Shown here: one piece after another, positions 12,883 to 24,180 of the stretch
Position numbering within the stretch: position 1 is the stretch's first letter
How the letters are laid out: the number at the start of each line of letters is the position of its first letter
Origin: Quillaja saponaria
Taxonomy: Eukaryota; Streptophyta; Magnoliopsida; Fabales; Quillajaceae
Assembly (NCBI GenBank): GCA_029379385.1
Contig: CM055615.1
Span: 6,138,001 to 6,202,000 of the forward strand
Direction: 5' to 3'
DNA length: 64,000 nt
Position numbers and translations under genes: made by a program
Notes under the pieces: generated by a model
What the model was told of the DNA's origin: nothing
Database searches by the model: none
Seen by the model: only the letters and a program-made list of their open reading frames with translations

Positions 12883-13150
12883 ATATATGTACAACATTCA
12901 AAACAAAGCTAGTAACCAAAAGGTAATGTTTTCCACAAATAAAGTTATGGATTTTGACCATTACTCCTTCTTGGATTCAAATATGTCGTTGAATCAATGA
13001 TACATTCCAAAGCTAAATTTACATTTTCAAGTATTATTTAGTTTGTAAATTTCATAGGTTATAAAACTCTAATTTCCAAAAACCTATATATACTAAGTTT
13101 TATGCATCTCTTTAAAGTTACCACTCTTAGCCATTTTAACAAATACCTTG

Positions 13151-13356
13151 AAACCAACCTTGGTTAAAAGGTATCAAATAAATCTGATTTCTTTTTCGAT
13201 CAAAAGTACTATTTTTTCCTCTTTCTCTATCCATATCCTGAAGGTATAGCGTTTGAATCAATAGAAAGCCCTTTCTTCTGTATTTGTATGAATCGATATT
13301 ATTCCAATCCAATTCCTTCTCGATACCTCCCAAGAAAAATCCTGAATTGGATCCCA
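13151..13356. other. Plastid-like DNA segment inside an LTR
   Basis: Aligning the two LTRs of element C, the 5' LTR runs directly from ACACCTTGAAGG (near 20145) to family sequence, whereas this LTR carries about 200 extra bases. The extra segment (for example CTCTTTCTCTATCCATATCC, ATGAATCGATATTATTCC, CCTTCTCGATACCTCCCAAG, GAATTGGATCCC) has the look of the rps12-trnV/rrn16 side of the plastid inverted repeat, as I remember it. It is less AT-rich than its surroundings and forms an open frame on the minus strand (13136-13381) that I regard as non-coding here. The plastid origin is from memory and untested; the presence of an insert is seen directly. Confidence 0.5.
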
Positions 13357-14289
13357 AACCCATACATGTATATATACACATAACAAAAGAGCTGACATTA
13401 ATCCATAAAATTCAACACTGCTCATAATCCCAATATTACTTTAAAGTTGAATAAACCATTTATGAGTTACCAAAAGCTTAGATTATGGAAGTTTAACCAT
13501 AAACTAACACCAAATTCGCCATTAACATCATTACCAAGCTTGTAATCACCTTTAATACCACTTTTTTGTTTAACACCTTTTCAAAATCTTACATCTAATC
13601 CTCATACAAAACTAAAAGACTAGCAACTAACTTAAAGAAAGCAAGAAATTTAACAGAAGCAAAGATTATTGAAGCTCACCAACAAGGAATTAAAGGATAA
13701 AGCTTAAAGGTGGGAGGTTGTTGCCACCCTTTATTATTACTGCTGTGCCTATTGGTTGCTGCCACTTACATGGTGGCTGGAAGGAAGCCCAACCAATTAG
13801 TTTCCAAGCTAAACGTAACAAAGATCAAAGTAGCGGAAATGAGGTAGTCTTGGCTAAAACAACTCAAAATAAAACTACTACATGGTTGGAATGAGGAGAA
13901 ATTGCAAGCTGCCACAGTTCAAAGAAAGGGACTGAATGGGCTGCAATCAAGAAGGGGCTAAATAAAGGACTATACACAACCAAAAAGAAAGTGAAACTCT
14001 CTGCCAAAAGAAAAACAAAGGAGAATTCCAAAACAGGGGATGGTAAATGGGCCTAGAAAAGAAAATAGAGAAAAAAAATAAGGAGAAAAAAGAAAAAGTA
14101 AAAAAATAAAATCAAATGAAGTCAAAGTCAAAATCAAATGAATTTAATATAGGTGTGTATATACTTTGCTATATGTATATGTATGGTGTTTATTATTATT
14201 ATTTTTTTGTTTATGTATTTGTGTAATTTTTATAACTAAAAGTTATACAAAATTTTTCTAAGTTAAGGTTACGATACTAGGTTATGACA

Positions 14290-14306
14290 TTCTACCCTTT
14301 AAAAGA
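14290..14306 (-). other. Polypurine tract of element C
   Basis: Minus-strand TTTTAAAGGGTAGAA immediately precedes the LTR start TGTCATAACC. It occupies the same place as AAGGGGGGAGAC of element B but is interrupted by pyrimidines. Confidence 0.65.
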
Positions 14307-14360
14307 AATTCATCCTAAATTTCAAGAGGATAATTATGGATATATCCTTTACCTGAATCA

Positions 14361-14975
14361 TTCAAATAGATATAGATATTGTTGCCTCATTGCATTTTTG
14401 GATTCCCAAGTGGCTTCTTGTTTATTATGATATTGCCAAATGACTTTCACAGAACGAATGATCTTTGATTGAAGCTTACAAACTTGTCTATCTATGGTAG
14501 CCATTGGTTACTTCTTATATGAAAAATTCTAATCCACATGCACATCTTGGACCCATAACGTGAAAATCATTCAACAAATATTTTCGAAGCATAAACACAT
14601 AAAAAAGTGGATGTACCCTGTCCAAGTCAGGTGATAATACCAACCTTTAGCCACAAATCTAACCTTATCCAAAATCTGGAAAGGTTTAATGAATCTCAGA
14701 CTTAGCTTCCCTTTCTTACCAAATTTCATTGTGCCTTTAAAAGGTGAAACCTTCAGTAACACATGATCACCTATTTCATATTCTAACTCTCTTTGATGAT
14801 TGTTTGCATAAGACTTTTGTTTACTTTGAGCCATCCTCAACCTATTACGGATAACCTTTACCTTCTTTATAGTATCTTTAACTAACTTTGGTCCCAGTAA
14901 CAGATGCTTGCTAATTTTAAACCATCTAACTTGAGATATACACTTTCTTCCATACAAAGCTTTAAATGGTGCCAT
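14361..14975 (-). pseudogene. Integrase C-terminal region and chromodomain, element C
   Basis: This is the downstream end of the gypsy polyprotein. The minus-strand ORF at 14975-14571 contains the end of the integrase core (PFKALYGRKC), a basic segment (KQKSYANNHQRELEYEIGD) and the GPY/F-type module (GKKGKLSLRFIKPFQILDKV, GPF changed to KPF). Below 14571, after stops, the minus strand still reads IDRQVCKLQSKIIRSVKVIW, QEATWESKNAMRQQ and YLYLFE, a chromodomain of the chromovirus type, thought in this family to steer integration toward heterochromatin. Stops between the two parts and several substitutions make it non-functional. This is the best evidence for a Tekay/Del-type chromovirus. Confidence 0.8.
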
Positions 14976-15132
14976 CTGAATGCTACTATGATAACTAAAA
15001 TTGTAAGTAAACTATATAACTGGTAGGTGCTGATCCCAACTCCCTTCATCCTTGTGTAATGGATTTTGAAGGTTTGTATGTTTCACTCAGACAGACCATT
15101 AATTTAAGGATGAAAGCTGTACTGAATAGCAA

Positions 15133-15381
15133 CTAAGTACTAATAGCTTCCTGAAAAGATTTATAGAATGCCGTAGTGAACTGAGTGACCTGATTTGAAA
15201 TGATGGGAACCGTTACTTTGTGTAACAAAACTATTTTATCTATATACAACTTAGTATACTGATGTGCTGAGTCAATAGTTTTCACTTGAAGAAAGTGCGT
15301 TGATTTAGTCAATCGCTCTATATTAATCCAGATTAAGTCATAACCCTTAATGGTCTTAGGAAGTCCTGTTATAAAGTCCAT
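15133..15381 (-). pseudogene. Integrase catalytic core fragment, element C
   Basis: The minus strand reads MDFITGLPKTIKGYDLIWI near the start, matching the first-Asp region of Ty3-gypsy integrases, then IISNQVTQFTTAFYKSF where an active enzyme has an ISDRG-type segment. The second catalytic Asp is therefore Asn. The zinc-binding N-terminal part expected at 15400-15690 is not readable. A stop ends the open stretch before the catalytic Glu. It belongs to one decayed gag-pol with the neighbouring entries. Confidence 0.75.
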
Positions 15382-15692
15382 AATAACCTTCTCCCATTTT
15401 CAGATTGGGAATAGCTGTCACTTAAGATAATCTACCTATTGATTTCCTACTCAAAGTATTCATAACGACATTAGCTTTCTCCAGATGATAAGAAATTGAA
15501 CAATTAATAACTTAATCTATCCGCGCTACCTCAAGTTTAAATCTTTCTGATCAAATATATACTTAAGACTTTTATGATATATGAAAATTTAACAAGTTTC
15601 ACTATACAAATAATGCTTTACACCTTCATTGCAAAAATTACTGTTGCCATCTCCAGGGCATGGGTAGGATAATTAATTTCATGTTTCTTTAA

Positions 15693-16082
15693 CTATCTTG
15701 AAGCATATGCAATCGTCTTTCTATCATGCATCAAAGCACATCCAAGTCTGATACAAGAAGTATCATAAAATGCTGCATACTTCCGAGTGACAGAAGGAAG
15801 AGTAAGGATTGGAGCTAAATTCAAACAAGTCTTAAGTTTATGAAAACTTTCCTCAGAAGCCTCTAACCAAACAAACTTAACACCTTTATGAGTCAACCAA
15901 GTTAAAGGTCCAACAACACCGGAGGAGTTTTTAACAAATCTTTTGTAATACCTAGCTAAACCCAGAAAACTCCAAATTTCTGATATATGTATTAGCCAAT
16001 TCTGAACTGCTTCAATATTCTTAGGGTCCACATGAATTCCTTGTTTAGATATCTCATGCCTAAGGAATGCTACTTGATTCAA
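15693..16082 (-). pseudogene. RT thumb/RNase H start fragment, element C
   Basis: The 129-codon minus-strand open stretch encodes the region joining reverse transcriptase and RNase H of Ty3-gypsy elements. It reads FLRHEISKQGIHVDPKNIEA, then SFLGLARYYKRFVKNSSGV, then FVWLEASEESFHKLKTCLN, then PILTLPSVTRKYAAFYDTSC (the family usually has DAS) and MHDRKTIAYASR. The corresponding part of the plus-strand copy is at 24180-24460. It ends with a stop where RNase H should continue. Confidence 0.8.
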
Positions 16083-16766
16083 CCAGGATTCATATTTAGA
16101 TAATTAAGCATGAAGCTTGTTTTCCCTTAGTGTTTTCAAGATAATTCAAATATACTTCTTATGTTCCTTCTCACTTTGAAAATATGCCAAAATTTTATCA
16201 ATAAAAATAATAACAAACTGATTCAAGAAATGCTTAAACACTCTATTCGTAAGATCCATGAACGTGGCAGGAGCATTAGTAAGTCCAAAAGACATGACTA
16301 AGAACTCATAACGTCCATTTTGGTATGGAAAGTAGTTTTCAAAATATCTTCTTTCTTAATTCGGATTTAATGATACTTTGAACGGAGATCAATCTTTGAA
16401 AAGTTCTGAGCTCCTTGCAATTGATTAAATAAATCATCAATCCTAGGGAGAGGATACTTATTTTTCACCGTTACCGTATTTAACTACCAATAATCAATAC
16501 ACAGTCAAAATAAACCATCTTTCTTTTTAACAAAAAGAATAGGAACACCCCAAGGCGATGTACTGGGATGAATAAATTCCTTATATAGCAAGTTTTGCAA
16601 CTATACCTTTAACTCTCTCAATTCACTAAGAGCCATAATGTATGGAGGTATAAAGATTGGTTGAGTGCCTAGTAACAAATCAATATCAAAATCTATCTTT
16701 CTTTCCGGAGGAAAACTAGGAATTTTTTTCCGAAAACACATAAGGAAATTCCTTCACCACAAGAAT
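16083..16766 (-). pseudogene. Reverse transcriptase remnant, element C
   Basis: On the minus strand, degenerate RT sequence can be followed through several frame changes and stops. It includes a [24 protein letters not shown] block (about 16300-16240) and the catalytic box at 16205-16178, which reads FIDKILAYF instead of the FIDDILVYS kept in the plus-strand copy at about 24027-24053. The second active-site Asp is lost to Lys. The upstream part (about 16766-16400) corresponds to the [15 protein letters not shown] region of the other copy. Confidence 0.7.
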
Positions 16767-17255
16767 TTATTCTAAAGGAGGACACTTCAATTGAGTATCC
16801 CTAACATAAGCTAAATAAGCTTGATGTTTCTTCCTAATACGTCTCCTGGCTTGAATGGCAAAGATAAAGTTGCGAGGTACTTCACTTCTATCCCCTTTAG
16901 AAACAAAAGTTGGCTTCTGAAGAATACTAAACTTGACACTTTTATCCTGATAATCTACCACAACATGATAGTTAGACAACTAGTCCATGCTTAGAATAAT
17001 GTCATATTCTAACTTGTCTAATATTATCAAGTTTGCAAAACATACCCTGTTATCCACCACTATATCACATGAAGGAGTATGCCTATTTGCAAGAATTATT
17101 TGCCTCAGAGGTGTTGAAACTGCTAAAAGAGCCTCGAGTGGCTCAAATGCCATTTTCTTATTAGAGACAAAATTTGGAGATATGAAAGAATGAGTAGCTC
17201 CAGGATCAAATAGTATTTCAGCATTGATTGAATAAACAAGCAATTTACCTAACAT
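16767..17255 (-). pseudogene. Aspartic protease and linker, element C
   Basis: Retroviral-type aspartic protease that would process gag-pol. The minus-strand frame at 17255-16980 contains ILFDPGATHSFISPNFV; the family motif is DSGATHSF, so the Ser of the catalytic D-S/T-G triad is Pro. It then reads ANRHTPSCDIVVDNRV and DIILSMD, a stop, and continues at 16979 with the linker YHVVVDYQDKSVKFSI and FVSKGDRSEVPRNFI. The same order is found in the plus-strand copy at 22954-23480. Confidence 0.8.
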
Positions 17256-17379
17256 AACTGCATTAAAAGCCTAAGCATTTAGCGTACTTAAAGCATAAAC
17301 ACAGGCTTGACTTCTGCCCGAATAAGTAGTAGGTAATAGAGGTCCACCCTAATCTGATTAAGATGTCTAGCTTGAAGAG

Positions 17380-18590
17380 GACTGCGCAACCATTATTAGG
17401 CAATCTCAGATGTGATGATCCAATGCACCACACCTAAAATATGCATCAAAATTTCTTCTGCATTGCCTTATGTGTCTGACACCACAAGTAGGGAACACAG
17501 GAACTTTTAACACTCGAGGACCACTAGATGATGCGACTAGCAACTGATTTCCAAAGCTCTGTCTCATTTGACCTCTGTTTGACTAAAAACCTTCACCAAA
17601 TTAGCCACATCCTGAGCTAGATTCACCTCTAGGATTTTGAGAACCACCTAACCTTGAAGTGGAAGAACCCTCATATCTTTCTTTCTTATGACTTTCTCGC
17701 TCTGACTGCTTTTCTAAATATTGGTTCTCCAGTTGATAAGCTAGATTCACAACCTAAGTATAAGTAATAGTGTCTATCACAAACACTTATTAAAACAAGG
17801 AATCCCTCAAACCTTTAACAAACCTCTTTACTCTCTCCTGCTCAGTTGCAACCGTATATAGAGTAAAGCAGGATAGCCTGGTGAATCGAGTCTTATACTT
17901 TGCCACAAACATGCCTTTAGTTTAAACCAACTACTCAAACTCTCGAGCATACTTATCCTTTATGCTCTTAGGTAAAAAGCATTAGGTAAAGGCTATGCTA
18001 AACTCTGGCCATGCAAGTGGAGTCAGCTTAGTTCGACGTTGCACCATGACTTTATACCACTCACACCCCACATCATTCAACTGATAGCTAACTAGCTCCA
18101 CTATTTGAATAGGGTCACACCCTAAAGCCACACACAATCGATTAGACTCCTTCAAGAAAGTATATCTGTCCTGAGTAGAGTCCATACCAGAGAACCTAAG
18201 TGGTTACATCTTCCAAAAATCATGTAATGACATGAATACTCCTCAGTCTTTCTGAACTGAAACTGGGGGATTTGCCTCTTACTGAGGTTTAATAGGAGAA
18301 ACTTAAGGAGACTGTGGTTGATTTTGCTGAGGCTATTATTGCTGGGCCAAGATTACAACTAAATCACCTATAGTCCTCTGCACTCTATCTAGTCCCTACA
18401 CAAGTTATTCTAAATTAGGACCAGGTGTCATTGCTTCAACTTGCTTAGCTGCTCTACTTCTATCTCTACCATATCTTCTATGACCTCTACCTCTTGCTAC
18501 AGGTGCCTAAGGGTTGGTAAATCCCTGGTTGGAGCCAGTATCTTGCTGCCTTGCCTGACCAGCAACATAGCTATTGTGCCTAATTGTATC
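17380..18590 (-). pseudogene. Gag remnant with zinc knuckles, element C
   Basis: On the minus strand a Gly/Arg-rich N-terminal region (about 18560-18430, ARGRGHRRYGRDR-like) is followed by the capsid-like stretch at 18185-17982. That stretch reads RLCVALGCDPIQIVELVSYQ then LNDVGCEWYKVMVQ. Two zinc-binding motifs lie near 17520-17390: CGVRHIRQC and FRCGALDHHI (the first Cys of the second motif is Tyr-Phe). Stops interrupt all parts. The leader to PBS lies above it. Confidence 0.75.
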
Positions 18591-18774
18591 TAAAATAAGT
18601 ACAAAAGAATTCCATATACATTTCTCATATAAGGCAATGGACAATATATTATAGAATCACAATTTGAAGTTTCAGGATAAATTAGGACTTATTACTAAGT
18701 CCACATAGGCCATAAGTAATGTACGCAAACAAAGTAATCACATCTTGCATTTACAGTCACAGACTTATAAATTT

Positions 18775-18788
18775 GAGTTGTGATACCA
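18775..18788 (-). other. Primer-binding site of element C
   Basis: Minus-strand TGGTATCACAACTC lies three bases (AGT) after the LTR end GTGTGACA. It matches the initiator-Met tRNA site TGGTATCAGAGC with two changes. Confidence 0.8.
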
Positions 18789-18791
18789 ACT

Positions 18792-20797
18792 TGTCACACC
18801 CCGCACGGAGGCATGAATGACATGAGGAATGGATAACCAAACTTCTGTAACCTTGACTTTAAATAAAAAGAATTGCATACAACCACTGACTTAAATAAAA
18901 GTTAAACGAAAGTTACATAAAAGTGCAACTTTATATAAACACATGTTTACTGAAAGGAGCTGTAGGTTAAATAAAAATTAATCATCCTGATTATACACAA
19001 TAACAATAATATATTAATCATCAGGATTATACATAATAACAACAGCATCAACAACATTATACCAATAAGGAGCTTTGTTTCATTTTCACATAAGAAAAAC
19101 CAACGACCTAAACTATTACACAATTCAAAAGTTTATGACTCAAGCCTTAATGTGATTGCAAATCCCTCATCCTTGGCTTCAAGATTGTGCTCTCATGTGA
19201 ATACCTTACTATAGCAGTAATCAGCAAGTTAAGTTTAGGTTGGAAAAGCTTGTTGAGATCTTGGTGCTAAAAAAAACATAAATAACAAAGCATGAGCCCC
19301 AAAGACTCAGTGAGTGAAAAGTATACCCAAAGGGTACTAGCATAAATTAATATATAATTATAACACATATGCATAATAGTTTCACATTAGTCCAACTTAC
19401 AATGCAATTCAAATTTCACACAGACATATATATAAAATGCAAAACCAAAATCAATATATCTCACAAAAAATCATATTCCAAACAAATCAAGTGAAGCATC
19501 AAAAAGAGCCAATAATAAGTAACTCAACACCCATATACCATGTACATTTCCTCCTCGAGACTTTTTACTCCCGCACACCAATAATATGTATAAATTCTCA
19601 CATAACCTCTCCGGGGCTAAGTTACTCTAATATTTTTATTCAAATATATCCTAGGTGAACCCAGATTCCTAGTCACATTAAAATAAATTCATTAGACCTA
19701 TCAAAAACATACAAGATTTCACATCCACACACACAACACACTAAATGATATAGTTTCACAAACATAAAATTCTTACTATACAATCCACTTAAGGCATTAA
19801 ACCACCTTACTTAATAATTTTACACACATTTATCGATAACATATATATATATATATATACAAGGATTCAAAACAAAACTAGTAACCAAAGAGTAATATTT
19901 TCCACTCATTGAATTATATATTTTACTCGTCACTCCTTCTTTGATTCAAATGTGTCATTGAATCAACAATATGTTTTTTTTTTTTTGGCTAAGAATCAAC
20001 AATATGTTCAAAAGCTGAAATTACATTTTCAAGTTTTAATTAGTTTGTAAATTTTATAAGTTATAAAACTCTAATTACCAAAAACCTATAGATATTAAGT
20101 TTCATGGATTTTTTTAAACTAACCCCTCTTAGGCATTTTAATTAACACCTTGAAGGTTTCCCCTTCATGTGTGTATATGTTTATATATATATATACAAAG
20201 AGAACTAAAATTAATTCATAAAATTCAACACTATTCATAATCCTAACGTTACTTTAAAGTTGAAGTAACCATTTTGGAGCTACCAAAAGCTTGGATTATG
20301 GAAGTTTAAACAAAAACCAACACCACATCCTTCATTAACATCATTACCAAGCCTATAATCACCTTTAATACCACTCTTTTATGCAACATCCATTCAAAAT
20401 CTTGCATCTAGATAGGAGTAAATATTCTTGAAGCTCACCCAAATGGAGAAAAGGGTAAAGCCTGGAGGAAGGAGGTTGTTGCCACCCCCTATTATTGTTA
20501 CCATGCCTATTGGGCTACTACAATTCACATTGTGGCTGGAAGGAAACCCAGCCAGTTAGTCTCCAAACTAAATGCAACAAGGATTAACATAGAGGAAATG
20601 AGGTAGTCTTAGTTGAAACAACATAAAACAAAGTTGCTACACGGTTAAGAGGAGGAGAAATTGCAAGTTACCAAGGTTCAAAGAAGTGGCTGGATAGGTT
20701 GCAAGCAAGAAGGGGCTGAACAAGGCACCATGCACAGCCAGAAAGAAAGTGAAACTCTTGGCCAAAAGAAGAGCAAAGAAGAATTCCATACTAGGGG
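18792..20797 (-). mobile_element. 5' LTR of element C, truncated
   Basis: It starts on the plus strand with TGTCACACCCCGCACGG and aligns with 12009-14289 to about 20797 (CCAAAAGAAGAGCAAAGAAG against CCAAAAGAAAAACAAAGGAG). The remaining roughly 240 bases of the LTR, which would end in a GGTTATGACA-like sequence, are missing. Alignment stops where the plus-strand primer-binding site of another element begins. Confidence 0.8.
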
Positions 20798-20803
20798 GTA
20801 AGT

Positions 20804-21492
20804 TGGTATTAGAGCATGGGTTTAAAAGCTCATGACTACAAATGAGGGACATTGTTACTTTGTTTGCATATGTTACCTGGGATGCATTTAGACTTAGTTA
20901 TATGTTCTAATCCATCCTAAAACTTTAAGTTTTGATTCTCTAATAGACTATTCCCGGCTTTATACAGTAAATTCTCAAAGGATTCACTTGTGTTGTTTAG
21001 ACACATTGACACATAGTAGTTGTGTTGTGAATCGTGTTAAATAATAGAATATTTGATTCGATCAGGAATTAACCAATCCTTAGGTGCCTTTAAAAAGAAA
21101 TTAGGTCATAGAAGATTACGGGTGACATAGTTGAAAACTTAGTTCAATAATAGTAGTTTCAAGATACGTCCTTCTAATACGGAGGAACATTTTACAATAC
21201 TTTCCATGGTAAACTTGAGTGTGTTTTGATGTAGAATGAAAAGTATAGAACCTTCTAAATGTTTAATTAAATCGAAATATGATATGATTATAAGCATGGA
21301 TAGGGATTTAGGTGTTTAATTATTAGAATGGCATAGGGAAAGCGTGGTAGGCCTATAACCCACAGGTTTAAATAGGTAAAACTAGATAAGAACCTAACGT
21401 GTAAGAAGTAGTTAGCGGCGAGTCTAATTTAGGACAAATTTATCTATATCCTTTGTGTGAAATTCGAGACCAATTTTTTTAAGTAGGTAGAT
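20804..21492 (+). mobile_element. Element D1 remnant: PBS and leader fused to a 3' end
   Basis: TGGTATTAGAGC at 20804-20815 is a plus-strand primer-binding site. The leader after it matches the leaders of elements A and C to about 21090. Everything coding is gone: about 21090-21420 is unassigned, then a 3' end follows (ACAAATTTATC..., a degenerate purine tract TTTAAGTAGGTAGAT at 21477-21492), immediately before an LTR start. This is an element reduced by a large internal deletion. Confidence 0.6.
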
Positions 21493-21635
21493 TGTCATAA
21501 CTCGATAATTGGACATACATTTTAGAATATTTATATGTAAACTGTCGTGACTAGGTGAATAAAGTTACACAAAATAAAATTTACGAAAATGAATATTTGT
21601 ATAAATGTATATTAAATTTATATGCATTTGTTTTA
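21493..21635 (+). mobile_element. LTR stub between D1 and D2
   Basis: It starts TGTCATAACTCGATAATTGG, which matches the start of the LTR at 8350 (TGTTATAACCCGATAATTTA and onward for about 130 bases, through GTGACTAG(G/A)TG). It then jumps to leader-end sequence (TTTAGATATAATGTGACATAGT). More than 2 kb of LTR is missing. Confidence 0.65.
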
Positions 21636-21649
21636 GATATAATGTGACA

Positions 21650-22953
21650 TAGTGGCTGTGTTGTTGGCCGAGGGAGGCAGCGGGAGGCTAGCTTCTATAG
21701 GGCATCTACTAGTCCCTAGGCACTTGTGGTTAAAGGCAAGGGTCGATAGGGATGTGATAGAGGCAGAGGCAGTGGCAGGACTGCTAAACTAGTTCAAGCA
21801 ATAGCTCATGGTCTTTATATAGAGCAGTTGGTATAAGGAGTAGATCATATCTAGAGGACTGTAAATGATTTAGTTGGGATTTTAGCTTAATAGCATCAAG
21901 CTAAGTCGTAGACACCAGTTGCTCCTCTTGTTCAGCCTCAACAAGAGGCAAACCCTTTGATTCTAGTTTAGTAAGATCAGGGGTATTTGTGATACTTCAT
22001 GACTTTAGAATGATGCATCGACCCAGATTTTTAGGGGTGGACCTGGCTTAGAATCCTTATGCTTTCTTAGAGGAGTTAGATATATTGTGTATTGCTTTGG
22101 GATGCGATCCCGTTCATGTGGTTGAGTTAGTCAGTTATCAGTTACATGATGTGGCTTATGATTGGTATAAGATGTTGGATTGCCTATCCCACTGGTGTGA
22201 CCAGAGTTTAATAGAGCTTTTATGGATTGCTTTTTACCGAAGAGAGTGAAAGATAAGCATGCTTAGAACTTTAAGTGATTAGCTCAGATAGAGGGAATGT
22301 CATTGGTAGAGTACAAGACCCGATTTACTAGATTGTCCCATTTTTGGTAGCTATAGAGTAGATGCGAGTGAATAGATCTGTGCATGGCTTAAAGGATTAT
22401 TTATTCAAATCAGTGTTTATGACAGACATTGCTACTTACATTCAGGCCATTGATGCTGTTTACATATTGGAGACCCGAGTTGTAGAGAGACAATTTAAGC
22501 GCGAAAGTTATAAAAAGGAAAGACAGGAAGGTCCTTCAACTTCTAGGGCTACTAGTTCTCATAAACCTGGGGGTGAATCTACCTCCAGGTAAAGTTCATT
22601 TAGAGGAGGTTTTTAGCCAGGTAGAAGTTAGATGAGGCAGAGTTCAAGAGCTCAGTCAATGGGGGTATTATCTGGCGAACTCTTATCATTTAAGTTTCCT
22701 GTATATTTTACTTGTGGTAACGGGCATACTAGACAGTGTAGATTGGGAACATGTGCATGTTTTAAATGTGGAACGATAGATCATCATATTCGACTTTGTT
22801 CATTATTGAGGGGTCAGCCTACTGTAGCTGGAACATCTTCATCAGTTCAAGGTATACCTCCATTACCTACGACATTTACAAAGCCTCAGGGGTACGTGGT
22901 GTTTTTTCTAGAGGTTCATCATTAGCAGGCAGGGGTCATGTTGAGTTTCTGCT
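21650..22953 (+). pseudogene. Gag remnant, element D2
   Basis: The N-terminal Gly/Arg-rich region (GATAGAGGCAGAGGCAGTGG near 21760) parallels element C's gag start. The capsid-like part near 22090-22330 encodes CVLLWDAIPFMWLS-like residues in mixed frames. 22362-22592 reads IQAIDAVYILETRVVERQFK and a Ser/Arg-rich tail. 22699-22800 has CGNGHTRQC and CFKCGTIDHHIRLC, two zinc knuckles. In-frame stops occur throughout. It is continuous with the protease and RT that follow. Confidence 0.75.
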
Positions 22954-23254
22954 TTGACGACTCAAGATGCACAGACTTCTAATGCCATAGTATCAGGTAA
23001 TTTATCTGTTTGCTTAATTACTGCTAAAGTATTGTTTGATCCTAGAGCTACTTATTCTTTTATATCGTCGTATTTTCCTTTTTATGTGAGGAGGGCATCT
23101 GAGCCTCTTACGGTTCCTTTAGCGGTCTTGACTCTATTGGGGGAAATTTTTCTAGCAGACCAATATATACTTTGTTATGGGTGATAATGTTTATTTAGTG
23201 GACTTGATCATATTGGATATTTTAGAGTATGATATGATTCTAAGAATGGATTAA
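22954..23254 (+). pseudogene. Protease remnant, element D2
   Basis: The plus strand reads VLFDPRATYSFISSYFPFYV where the active motif would be DSGATHSF. Ser and Gly of the catalytic triad are Pro and Arg, so the enzyme is dead. RRASEPLTVPLAVLT follows, then a frame change and VDLIILDILEYDMILRMD-like sequence to 23254. Compare 17255-16980 on the minus strand. Confidence 0.75.
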
Positions 23255-24180
23255 TTGGCTAAATATCATATTTTGGTAGATTGTCATGACAAGAGAGTTA
23301 AGTTCAATATTACTGAGAAGCAGACTTCTATCTTTCAAGGGGATCGAAGTAAAGTTCCTAGTAATTTGATTTCAGTAATTCAAGCTAACCGGCTTATCAA
23401 GAAAAAGCTTCATGCTTATTTAGCTTTTGTTAAGGATATTCAATTTGAGTGTCCTCCTTCAGAGCATATTATAGTGGTGGAGTTTTCTGATGTATTTTCT
23501 AAAGAGCTTCCGAGACTTCCTCCTGATCGGGAGATAGAGTTTGGTATGGAGTTGTTACCTAGTACTCAATCGGTTTTTATTCCCCCCTATTGGATGGCTC
23601 CAAGTGAACTAAGAAAGCTTAAGGTGCAGCTACAAGATTTGCTAGATAAGGGATTCATTCGTCCCAGTTTATCTTCTTTGAGTGCTCTTGTTCTGTTTGT
23701 TAAAAAGAAGGATGGCTCGTTTAGACTGTGTATTGATTACCGATAATTGAATAAAGTCACAGTTAAAAACAAGTATCCTTTCCCCAGGATTGATGACTTA
23801 TTTGATCAGTTGCAGGGAGCTCAGTGCTTTTCCAAGGTTAACCTTCATTCGGGGTATCACAAGCTCCGAATTAAGAAGGAAGACATTCCGAAGATTGCTT
23901 TTTATACTCGGTATAGACATTATGAGTTTTTGGTTATGTCTTTTGGGCTTACTAATGCACCTGCAATGCTCATGGACTTGATAAATCGAGTGTTTAAGCC
24001 TTTATTGGACTAGTTTTTTATTGTTTTCATTGATGATATTCTGGTATATTCTCAGAGTGAGGAGAAACATGAGCAGCATCTATGTATTGTTTTGCAGACA
24101 CTTAAGAAGAATAAGCTTTATACAAAATTCTCTAAATGTGAATTTTGGCTTAATCAGGTGACATGTAATTTCCAAGGAAG
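23255..24180 (+). pseudogene. Reverse transcriptase, element D2 (Ty3-gypsy)
   Basis: This is the best-preserved pol segment of the family. The frame at 23255-23746 covers the linker (HILVDCHDKRVKFNI) and RT start ([58 protein letters not shown]). A TAA follows where LNK-preceding Gln is expected. 23747-24013 continues in frame ([55 protein letters not shown]), then TAG, then [20 protein letters not shown] with both catalytic Asp intact, and [17 protein letters not shown]. Each stop can be explained by a C-to-T change at Gln. The rest of pol is cut off at about 24460. Confidence 0.85.

Larger units (their letters stand above)
12009..14289 (-). mobile_element. 3' LTR of element C (Tekay-like), 2.3 kb
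   Basis: On the plus strand it starts TATCACACC (the usual TG is TA) and ends GGTTATGACA. On the minus strand it follows the internal region's polypurine tract. It aligns with the 5' LTR at 18792-20797, for example AGGAGCTCTACTTTATTTTCAC near 12300 against AGGAGCTTTGTTTCATTTTCAC near 19075. It is shorter than the solo LTRs of the same family (3.7-4.0 kb). It contains a (CA)n microsatellite and a plastid-like insert, listed separately. Confidence 0.8.

Noticed and set aside
12758..12961. ORF with a CVCVCVCV stretch
   Set aside because: Artefact of the (CA)n microsatellite inside an LTR.
13136..13381. 81-codon minus ORF considered as a host or plastid protein gene
   Set aside because: The ORF spans both plastid-like insert and LTR sequence and matches no plastid protein I know; treated as transferred non-coding DNA.
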